Source: Symbiodinium natans (Eukaryota > Sar > Dinophyceae > Suessiales > Symbiodiniaceae). Taken from it: 64,000 bases of DNA. The notes under the pieces were generated by a model. That model was not told the origin of the DNA. It searched no databases and was given only the letters and a program-made list of their open reading frames with translations. Shown one piece after another: positions 10,713 through 18,420 of this stretch; the first letter of the stretch is position 1, and each line of letters begins with the position of its first letter. Where the stretch lies: NCBI GenBank assembly GCA_905221605.1, contig CAJNDS010000668.1, forward strand, positions 1,209,055-1,273,054. Reading direction: 5' to 3'. Made by a program: the position numbers and the translations under genes.

Positions 10713-10829
10713 TCTTGGTAGTCCAGTATCCATCGTATAACAAGGGCACCCTGTTTTTGGGGGTTGGCTACTTGATAAGGGAACCCCATAACCCCAAAAA
10801 AGGGTAAAGGGTACCACTGGGCTACGAAG
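10713..10829. mobile_element. Inverted-repeat element family F
   Basis: CTTGGTAGTCCAGT at the left and ACTGGGCTACGAAG at the right, with GGGCACCCTGTTTTTGGGGG inside. Same layout as 4236-4356. Confidence 0.7.
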
Positions 10830-10890
10830 CACTCCGCCCGACGGCCTTGCATTCCTCAATCTTCCACATGGCCCTCGCCTCACAGCGGCG

Positions 10891-11045
10891 CTTCGAGGTT
10901 CAATGGTACTTCCTAAAAAAAATTGTAACTGTACTGCTAACCCTACTTAAAATACCCCCTAAAGGGCCTTTATAGGGGTTATCCCAATTATAAGTGGGGT
11001 TCTAAGCCCAGTTATAAGTGGTTTGTTGAGTCCCATGAGCCTCAC
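10891..11045. mobile_element. Degenerate family A element (long form)
   Basis: Reads TTCGAGGTTCAATGGTACTT at the left and GAGTCCCATGAGCCTC at the right. The interior CCCTAAAGGGCCTTTATAGG matches the better preserved long copies at 56977-57132 and 58416-58562. Confidence 0.55.
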
Positions 11046-11194
11046 AGCTGGGAGACTTTTGCAGGGAAAAGGTCTTGGGATTCAGTCGAGCAGGCTTCTT
11101 CTCCCTGCGATCCCACGACAAGCTAGCAGTTTAGGGTTTAGGGTTTCGGGTTTAGGGTTTAGGGTTTGGGGTTTGGGGTTTAGGGTTCAGGGTT

Positions 11195-11262
11195 AGAGTG
11201 GTAGTTGGGCAGGAAGCCTTTGCCGGCGCTCCGGGGACAAGCTAGCACCTTGTCACGGAACA
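11195..11262 (-). CDS. Exon-like island, unknown protein
   Basis: The minus strand is open and GC-coded: ENLFRDKVLACPRSAGKGFL then PNYH. An AAG|G acceptor lies at 11250-11248 within it, but no clean donor was found. A second minus-strand open stretch at 11045-11120 (WDRREKKPARLNPKTFSLQ) may be the next exon. Confidence 0.4.
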
Positions 11263-11300
11263 GGTTTTCTCACTAGGGGTTAGGGTTTAGGGTCTAGCAG

Positions 11301-11352
11301 AAAGAGCTCTACATCAAGGTTCCCTTCTGGGCACTGCTTTGTATGAAGCCAG
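11301..11352 (+). CDS. Exon-like island, unknown protein
   Basis: Acceptor TAGCAG, then AAAGAG at 11301; KELYIKVPFWALLCMKP; donor GTGGCG at 11353. Flanked by telomere-like tracts. It lies on the opposite strand from its neighbours at 11195-11262 and 11892-11953. Confidence 0.4.
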
Positions 11353-11891
11353 GTGGCGGAAACGGTCCTCCCTAAGAAAGAACCCTACAAGAACTTGAGA
11401 ACAACCCCCCCATCTTGCAGCATGCAGTGGAAACTTGCGGCATTGTGTTGCTGCGGTGTAGGTTTAGGGTTTAGAGTTTAGGGTTTAGGGGGCTTAGGGT
11501 TTAGGATTTGGGGTTTAGGGTTTAGGGGTTAGGGTTTAGGGTTGGGGGTTTAGGGGTTTAGGCTTAGGGCTTTGAAGGTATAGGGTGTTTAGGGCACTTA
11601 GGCTTAGGGCTTTGGAGGGTTTAGGGCTTGTCTTAGGACTCGGGCGTCTTCGGATTATTGGGCTTAGGGATTTAGCAAGAGGATGGCATTAAGGTTCAGC
11701 TGGGCGGCTGGGTTCAAACCCTAAGCCTAAGTTAAGCCCTGAAACCTCAACCCTACAACACTAAATGCCCTAAACCCTAAAACCCATAGCCCTGCACTCT
11801 CAAACCCTAAAACCTTCTCAACCCTAAAACCCTAAACCTTTGACTGCAAAAACCGCCGGGTTAAGGCAGTTGAGGGTTTTAAGGCTTCCAC

Positions 11892-11953
11892 CTGTCTGTA
11901 CTCTGGTGGCAGCCCCTTCCAGACAATGTCCATTGGGCCCAGCTTTCCGTCGC
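11892..11953 (-). CDS. Exon-like island, unknown protein
   Basis: Acceptor TCAGCAG followed by G at 11953, two bases plus 20 codons (DGKLGPMDIVWKGLPPEYRQ), donor GTGGAA at 11891. Well-formed boundaries and codon bias. Upstream on the same strand, 12010-12130 is also open (HGYMYVTIRQSGSTS) and may be the previous exon. Confidence 0.55.
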
Positions 11954-12542
11954 CTGCTGAGGGGGAAGTTGGGGGATGAGGGGGGAGGGGGAAGAATGAT
12001 CATGGTACCGGTTGCAAAGACAAACAGCACAATGTTTAGGGCTTCCCCAAACTCTGGCTTTGCGTACCGAATTTACTTGAGAAGTACTGCCTGACTGCCG
12101 AATAGTTACATACATGTACCCGTGTGGGCTCATTGAGGAAGATTGGGTTCCCCCCCCCCTTGCCAAAACAAAAACAAAGCCATAGCGGCCTGAACCCTTT
12201 CAACCCTGAACCCGAAATTAAGTTAATTGAGCCCCCTAAACCCTAAACCCTGCTAGAATTCGTTCAACAAGGCCTTAGAGGGAGACGATTGCTCGGGTTT
12301 AAGTTCTAAGGGCTTTAGGGCCCTGGATGCTCTGAGCAGTTCTGCTGCATCTAAGCTAGGATGCTTCCGAGTAGTTGTATGCAATTTAGGGTACTTGTAA
12401 CCCTAAACTTAAACCCGAAACCTTAAACCCCACTTAGACCTGCCCATGAACCTCCAAGTAGGGGCATCCGAATGTATCTAAACCACAGACCACACTGTAA
12501 TTACTCGAAACATGTCAATATCAGCCCTCAACGACGAAATAC

Positions 12543-12663
12543 GCCCTAAACCCTAAACCCTAACCCTAAACCCTAAACCCCAAGCCCCAAACCCCAAACC
12601 CCAAACCCCAAACCCTAAACCCTAACCCCAAACCCTAAACCCTAACCCTAAACCCTAAACCCC
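12543..12663. repeat. Mixed telomeric block CCCTAAA / CCCCAAA
   Basis: CCCTAAA units alternate with runs of CCCCAAA, a C-for-T variant that has spread locally. Confidence 0.9.
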
Positions 12664-12673
12664 AAACCTCAAC

Positions 12674-12732
12674 GTTTGGTTGCGGCAGCCGCCTGTCGCG
12701 CGCAACACGCGCTTGAGCTGCAGCGGTGTTCC
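12674..12732 (-). CDS. Exon-like island, unknown protein
   Basis: Acceptor CGAGCAG followed by G at 12732; 59 bp reading GTPLQLKRVLRATGGCRNQ; donor GTTGAG at 12673. A mixed telomeric block abuts the donor side. Confidence 0.5.
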
Positions 12733-13114
12733 CTGCTCGCCTCAAGGATCCCGAAGGCCTACTGGGAGGTTCATGGGCATTATTAGGGTTTAGGGTTTAG
12801 GGTTTAGGGTTTAGGGTTTAGGTTAACAGAATAGTTCCCGCACTTATAACCCTAAACCCTAAACACAACTTTAAAAAACACCCAAAAAGAACCAAGCTCC
12901 TGGCGCCCCTTGAAATTACCATCACGGCGCAGCATAGCATTTAGAGAACACAAAAAATAGCACAGGGTTTAGGGTTTAGGGTTTAGGGTTTAGGAGCTGG
13001 GGCTTGGGTACTCTTCGGAGTTTGGGATTTGGGGTTTTGGATTTAGGAGTTTGGGGTTTGGGGGTTCTAGGGTTTGGGGTTAGGAGCTGTAGGGTTTGGG
13101 ATTCTAGGGTTGAG

Positions 13115-13183
13115 GCAACTTTTTCCAGCACACTGTATGAAGGTCGATTCCTGAATTTTGGAGCAGTCCTCAGCCCTGTCTTG
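13115..13183 (+). CDS. Exon-like island, unknown protein
   Basis: Acceptor GGTTGAG followed by G at 13115; 23 codons in phase 0 (ATFSSTLYEGRFLNFGAVLS then PVL); donor GTTTCG at 13184. Upstream and downstream are telomere-like GTTTGGGG/GTTTAGGG sequence. Confidence 0.5.
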
Positions 13184-13233
13184 GTTTCGGGTTTAGGGTT
13201 TAAGGCTTAGGGTTGAGGGTCGAGGGTCTAGGG

Positions 13234-13336
13234 TTGGAATGTTCCCCCTTATACTAACAGTCCTTAGTAGGGAATATATAGTACCCCCTATTAGAATCCC
13301 CATTCAGGACTCATAGTGTAAGGGGGAACACCCCAA
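13234..13336. mobile_element. Inverted-repeat element family B with 8-bp duplication
   Basis: TTGGAATGTTCCCCCTTATA at the left is mirrored by TGTAAGGGGGAACACCCCAA at the right, with an inner mirrored CAGTCCTTAGTAGGG region. It is flanked by identical GTCTAGGG copies (13226-13233 and 13337-13344), consistent with an 8-bp target-site duplication, as made by hAT-type transposases. Confidence 0.8.
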
Positions 13337-13562
13337 GTCTAGGGCCCTAAAATCTAAGGTTGTGCCCAAGCCCTACGCTGGCCCAGAAGCATTCAAGAAT
13401 TAGTTGGGGGGGGCGGGTGGAAGTTGGGGCCGAAGGCTTCGGGCTTTTGACAATTTATGGTTGAGGGTTTAGGGTTTAGGGTTTAACCTTTAATCTCTAG
13501 ACCCTGGTTACACCCTCAACCCTAAACCCCCAAACCGGGTTGAGACTCAGAGCGTAGGGTTT

Positions 13563-13608
13563 CGGGCGCCGTGCTTCTGGAGCCATAACTTCGTTTCGTC
13601 CCTACCCA
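13563..13608 (-). CDS. Small exon-like island
   Basis: Minus strand: GGGTAG acceptor followed by G, then DETKLWLQKHGARN. No firm donor. Short, but codon use resembles the stronger islands. Confidence 0.3.
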
Positions 13609-13789
13609 AAAACGTCTGACCTAGGGTCAAGGGTTTCGGGTTGAAGGTTTAGGGTCTAGCTGTACCTGTATTCTGAGGCTTTCGAAGGTTGGAACCATGG
13701 GCTCTTAGTATGGTCCCTTGCCCTTGTTTATAGGGCTCCGAAGTATCGGCCCTTATCAAGGAATGGGTGGAGGATTTCCAAAAGAATCA

Positions 13790-13890
13790 AAGCCCATCAA
13801 AAACAAAAACGAGATACTTGCGCTTGTCATGGCTGCTCTTATTTTGCGGCGTTCCTGAAGAAAGATCCTATATACTTCTTTTTGGAGGGA
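13790..13890 (-). CDS. Exon-like island, unknown protein
   Basis: The minus strand is open through EVYRIFLQERRKIRAAM then TSASISFLFLMGFD. It is T-richer than other islands, and part of a repeat cannot be excluded. Confidence 0.3.
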
Positions 13891-14029
13891 CAAGGGCAGG
13901 TAGGGTGTGTAAGTACGGTAACTGTACTCCTCACCTCTTTTAGGATATGTTTGACCGTGCTTAGAACTACCCATGAACCTCCAAGTATAAAACCTAAGCG
14001 CTAAACTGAAGAAATCCTGAACCCTAAAC

Positions 14030-14094
14030 CCCGCTTGTGCGCCACAGTGGCGCTTGAAGCCGTCGCGGTGCTTCTGGTACACTCCTGTGACGGC
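14030..14094 (-). CDS. Exon-like island ending at a telomere-type donor
   Basis: Acceptor CTCGAG followed by G at 14094; 21 codons (AVTGVYQKHRDGFKRHCGAQ then A) plus two bases; the donor is GTTTAG at 14029-14024, which is the telomere-type word itself. The upstream in-frame sequence SLE suggests the acceptor could lie slightly higher. Confidence 0.55.
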
Positions 14095-14188
14095 CTCGAG
14101 GCTTGAGGGGTTTGGGACAAAATGGGGGGGGATGGGGGGGGGGTCCACAAACAGGGATACCCTTTTTTGGAGAGTCCTAATAAAGGAA

Positions 14189-14280
14189 TACTTGGAGGAT
14201 CATGGGTAGTTATAAGTAGGCGTAGGGTTACAAGTACCATAAATTGGGTTATGAGTATGATTACCATGAACCTCCAAGTA
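14189..14280. mobile_element. Short intact family A element
   Basis: 92 bp bounded by TACTTGGAGGATCATGG and CCATGAACCTCCAAGTA, a near-perfect 17-bp terminal inverted repeat with TA at both outer ends. The interior has mirrored GTTATAAGTAGG / ATGAGTATGATTA sequence. Confidence 0.8.
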
Positions 14281-14599
14281 AAGTATCAATAAGTACCTCA
14301 CAAGACTCACAAGAAGCCCATTGTGGGATACATTCCGTATGAAACTTTCCCGACTCCCCAATAGGGCTTGGGGTTTAAGGTTTAGGGTTTAGGGTTTAAG
14401 GCGCAGGGTTCGGAAGGGAGGGCGTGAATTGGGTAGAGGGTTTTGCGTTTCGGGTTGGAACCCAGACAACCCTATGCCCCTTAACAAAGGAAAAGATAAA
14501 CCTTGATTCGTCATGTCCGGATACAGCTTAGAAGACACATTTCCTTAATCAAGGGGCCCTTAAGAGAGAACCCAAAGCCCTAAACCCAAAACCCTAAAC

Positions 14600-14700
14600 T
14601 TGGGCTGTTCCCCCTTATACTAACCGTCCTTAATCGCGAATTCTAGTACCCCCCCCCCCCCCCGCCCTATTATAATTCCTATTAAGGACTGTTAGTATAC
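14600..14700. mobile_element. Truncated family B element
   Basis: Starts TTGGGCTGTTCCCCCTTATA and runs to GGACTGTTAGTATA, where it stops short of the expected right inverted repeat and joins telomere-like sequence. A poly-C run interrupts the middle. Confidence 0.6.
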
Positions 14701-15000
14701 CTAACCCTAAACCCTAAACCCAAAACCCAAAACCCTAAACCCTTAATCCTAAACCCTATAAACCCTATAAACCCTAAACCCTATAAACCCTAAACCCTAC
14801 AAACCCTACAAACCCTACAAACCCTACAAACCCTACAAACCCTACAAACCCTACAAACCCTACAAACCCTACAAACCCTACATACCCTACATACCCTACA
14901 AACCCTACAAACCCTACAAACCCTACAAACCCTACAAACCCTAAACCCTAAACCCTAAACCCTAAAGCCTAAACCCCACCCCACACCCTAAACCCTAAGA
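14700..15000. repeat. Telomere-derived 9-mer array (CCCTATAAA, CCCTACAAA)
   Basis: CCCTAAA passes into CCCTATAAA and then about 20 copies of CCCTACAAA before returning to CCCTAAA. The unit grew from 7 to 9 bp and was then amplified. Confidence 0.93.
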
Positions 15001-15273
15001 ACCGGATGATAGGATGGGGCGTTCTCATGGCCAGCATGTCTGAAGGGCCCTAAACTCGAATCCCGGAACCCTGTCGCCCTGAACCCTAAACCCTAAACCC
15101 CAAAGCCTAAACCCTAAACCTAAACCCTAAACAACTCTGAACCCTCTTGAAGCTTGAGCCCGGATTCCCCAAACCCATGAACCCCAAACCCTTCAAACTC
15201 CTCAACCCCTAAACCCCGAAGCCCGACACCAAACCCTGCATCAAACCCCAACAATAAAAAAAAAACCTGAAAC

Positions 15274-15354
15274 CTTCGGCGCCTCCATCTCAGCGCCAGC
15301 GCCCGAAATTCGCAAGGCGCCCACATTAGCCTTTGCGGTCGCGGCCTCGAGAAC
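15274..15354 (-). CDS. Exon-like island, unknown protein
   Basis: Acceptor CTCCAG followed by G at 15354, exactly 27 codons in phase 0 (VLEAATAKANVGALRISGAG then AEMEAPK), donor GTTTCA at 15273. One of the cleanest islands. The donor leads into an A-rich and telomere-like stretch. Confidence 0.62.
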
Positions 15355-16359
15355 CTGGAGGGGAATGGCTCTTCGGGCTCGGGAGTTCCGGGGTTTTGAC
15401 CGTATAGGGTTTAGGGTTTAGGGCTTAGGGTTTAGGGTCCTAACACCCCGAACCCTAAACCCGAATTAAACCAAAACCCTACATTAGGGTTTTGGGGTTT
15501 AAGGTTTTTTCTGAAAGCCAGAGCCTTGATCTCTTTGAAAAGTGTATTCCATTGGGCAGAATACTAGGCAACACCTGTTAACCAGGGCAAGTATGGCATC
15601 TCTACTTCTAACCATTTTTAGGGCCCTTATAGCCCTACTTATTATGACCCATGAACCTCCTAGTATTCAAGGTCTGTATGTAATCAAGCAAGAGGACAAA
15701 TTCGCAATGAGTCCAAGCTGATACCCAGAAATGTGTTGCCCAGTCTCCTAAGCCAAAATATGGCCAAAACACACACAGGACTCCCCGACTCTGACTCCCT
15801 AAAAACGCTCTGACTCCCTAATCTTCTCTGAGACGGAACAACCCTGAAACCCTAAACTTAAATGCCCAAAGGGCTCAAAACCCCTCAAGGGCTGTAGGAT
15901 TCCTATCTAGTTGAACGAACTACACGCTGCACCCTGAAACTGAAACCCTAAGCAACCCTGAAAAAGGCTTAAACTCGCAAACACCATCATGAACCTCAGG
16001 CCCTGGACCCCAAACCCTAAACCCTAAACCCTAAACCCCAAACCCAAACCCAAACCCTAAACCCCACACCCTAAACCCTAAACCCTGAACCCTAAACCCT
16101 ACCATGAATCCGAACTCTCTACGGCCCGCCTTAGCACGTAAGATGCGGGGGCTTACGAAAATAAGGCACCCCTACAACATAGACCCCCAAATAGTGGGAT
16201 CCCCTCGGAACGAGGACCCCAATCAGGTACAAACCCTAAACCCTAAACCCTAAACCCGAAGCCCTAAACCCTAAACCCTAAACCCTGAGCCCTAATTAAA
16301 CCCTAAACCCTAAACCCTGTGCACCTCAAACCGCTAATGTCGTAAACCCCATAGGGGAC

Positions 16360-16403
16360 CTGCCTCCGCCACAAGCGGCACAGGCAGCTTTACAGGGATG
16401 TGC
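16360..16403 (-). CDS. Exon-like island, unknown protein
   Basis: Acceptor GGGCAG followed by G at 16403; HIPVKLPVPLVAEA; donor GTCCCC at 16359. 44 bp. Confidence 0.42.
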
Positions 16404-16731
16404 CTGCCCAGGAATGCCCAGCCCGCCAATTAAGGAATATACCTGAGGGTCTAGGGTCTAGGGTCTAGGGTGTTTAGGGTTTAGGGTTTAGGGCTTAGGG
16501 CCCAAAATACCCCTCCAATAAGGAATGTACCTTGAACTGTCTGGGGATCCTTAATGTTCCTCAATAGGGGGATTGCGCTCTGGTTACTGTTCGGGACGGT
16601 CTGTTGAGAGGCTAAAGCATGGCGGGTTCAAAGTTAGTGCTATAGTAGAGTCTTGGTGTTTTTGTTGCGGGAGAGGGGGTATGAGGGGTTGTCTACTTCC
16701 TTTGCTTAACGAAGGGATTAGGTTTAGGGAC

Positions 16732-16774
16732 TGGGTTGTGTCGGAAGATATCAGCCGTTCGCTCGCTGTCGTGG
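16732..16774 (-). CDS. Small exon-like island
   Basis: TTAAG acceptor, then HDSERTADIFRHNP, then donor GTCCCT at 16731. 43 bp. The overlapping plus-strand frame is T-rich and less convincing. Confidence 0.35.
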
Positions 16775-17095
16775 CTTAACCCTTTTTGCTCTGAACCCCA
16801 ACCCGCTGAAGCCCCTACATCCCTAAACCTTAAAACCCTACACCCCATAACCCTGAACGCCATAACTCTCATCTGCATAACCCTAAGCCCTGCAACGCCA
16901 CACCCGCCCTAGCTTTAGCGAAGTTACACGGTCCCTTCACATCCCCTTATACACCCTATCAACCCCCAGGGCCCACACTTCGGGAACCCTTTTAAAAATA
17001 AGGGATAATCGTAAGGGACTACATAACCCCCCTCCCTTAGACAAACCCCGAGGCCGGGCACAGCTAGGCTCGGGACCCGCAATCTTCTTAGAATA

Positions 17096-17180
17096 GGTTT
17101 AGGGTTTAGGGTTTAGGGTTTAGGGTTTAGGGTTAGGGTTTAGGGTTTAGGGTTTAGGGTTTCGGGTTTAGGGTTTAGGG
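17096..17180. repeat. Interstitial telomeric block (TTTAGGG)n
   Basis: About eleven TTTAGGG units with one TTTCGGG variant. Confidence 0.92.
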
Positions 17181-17311
17181 AGAACGGGGATCAAGTCCTT
17201 GTCCGGGCAAGGAAGCCCTAAACCCCAAACACCCAAACCCGGGGTACCCACGTATTCTAGGGGCCTCAATAACTAGAGTAGGGTGTATAACTACACATAG
17301 ACAGCATCCTT

Positions 17312-17411
17312 AGCCCTAAACCCTAAACCCTAAACCCTCAACCCTTAACCCTTAACCCTAAACCCTAAACCCTAAACCCTGAACCCTAAACCCTAAACCC
17401 TAAACCCTAAC
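17312..17411. repeat. Interstitial telomeric block (CCCTAAA)n
   Basis: CCCTAAA with CCCTCAA and CCCTTAA variants. It abuts the exon-like island at 17412, whose donor on the minus strand (GTTAGG) is made from this tract. Confidence 0.92.
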
Positions 17412-17492
17412 AATGGCACGGCCTCCCACGCAGGACCGAGCTTCCGAGCAGCTGGACCGCTTGCTCCAGAGCCGACGAAGAGTGAGCCCGAT
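17412..17492 (-). CDS. Exon-like island, strand uncertain
   Basis: Minus strand: acceptor TGCCAG at 17493, 27 codons in phase 0 (IGLTLRRLWSKRSSCSEARS then CVGGRAI), donor GTTAGG formed by the telomeric tract. The plus strand also reads as a neat exon at 17434-17481 (CGCAG|G, DRASEQLDRLLQSRRR, donor GTGAGC). The two cannot be separated here. The minus reading would fit the 18.4-20.3 kb gene. Confidence 0.42.
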
Positions 17493-17756
17493 CTGGCAAG
17501 ACATGTAGGAATTGGGGTTTAGGGTTTAGGGTTTAGAGTTTAGGGTTTATCGTTTAGGGTTTGGGGTTTAGGGTTTACGGTTTAGGAGTGTGGGTTGAGG
17601 GTTTAGGTCTAGGTCCTAAGGATTGCGGTGTAGGGAATTTTCGGGTGTAGGTTTCAAGGGTGAGGGGTCATTGGCATAGGGTTTAAAGCTTTACAGTTTC
17701 GGAGGGGTGCTGGCCGGCCCCCCCATAGCCAGGTGGGAAGTAATAAATCCCCCTAA

Positions 17757-17965
17757 ACCCTAAAGCCTAAACCCCGAACCCTAAACCCTAAACCCTGAAC
17801 CCTAAAAACCCTAAAAACCCTAAAAACCCTAAAAACCCTAAAAACCCTAAAAACCCTACAACCTTAAACACCCTAAAAACCCTAAAAACCCTAAAAACCC
17901 TAAAAACCCTAAAAACCCTATAACCCTAAAAACCCTATATCCCAAAACCCTAAAAACCCTATAAC
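17757..17965. repeat. Telomere-derived 9-mer array (CCCTAAAAA)
   Basis: CCCTAAA passes into about 15 copies of CCCTAAAAA with CCCTATAAC variants. A different nonamer from the one at 14.7-15.0 kb. Confidence 0.92.
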
Positions 17966-17984
17966 CCTATATACAAACCCCTAA

Positions 17985-18053
17985 AGCCTGCCCCTGGCCT
18001 TCCTTCCACAAGAGCTCCCAGAAGGCGCCAGCCGCTGGGTCGTGGTAGGTCTC
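17985..18053 (-). CDS. Exon-like island, probable continuation of the 18-20 kb gene
   Basis: Acceptor AACAAG followed by G at 18053, then phase 0 ETYHDPAAGAFWELLWKEGQ. A GC donor after CAG is possible near 17988. Upstream in-frame sequence (IWGPSIYGNK) is also protein-like, so the exon may start higher. Confidence 0.45.
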
Positions 18054-18088
18054 CTTGTTCCCATATATAGAAGGTCCCCAGATATAAG

Positions 18089-18172
18089 TGGCTTGGGGTT
18101 TAGGGTTTAGGGTTTAGGGTTTAGGGTTTAGGGTTTAGGGTTTAGGGTTTAGGGTTTAGGGTTTAGGGTTAT
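18089..18172. repeat. Interstitial telomeric block (TTTAGGG)n, 11 copies
   Basis: Perfect heptamers; on the minus-strand transcript they would read CCCTAAA. Confidence 0.95.
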
Positions 18173-18385
18173 AAAGGACAAAACAACACTAGCCCAACAA
18201 AGACCATGCTCACCACAAAACAAGCACAACAACCACAACAAACAACCAACGGCCAGCAACCAACAAACAACAGGCACCAGACCTTTCACCCCACAAACCC
18301 TAATCTCCAGCTCCTCAGCCCTACAATGTGTTTTTGTGCTGGCTTGTCTTATTGCATTTATATATTTATATCGAAACCAATACAC

Positions 18386-18420
18386 AAGGAGAGAATGGCC
18401 GGCAGTGGCTTGTTCCGTGT
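18386..18420 (-). CDS. Exon of the 18-20 kb gene (tentative)
   Basis: Acceptor GTGACAG, TRNKPLPAILS, donor GTGTAT at 18385. Phase 0 to 2. A competing open frame through 18330-18452 (LISVGAPVTDTEQATAGHSL) makes the exact exon uncertain. Confidence 0.42.
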
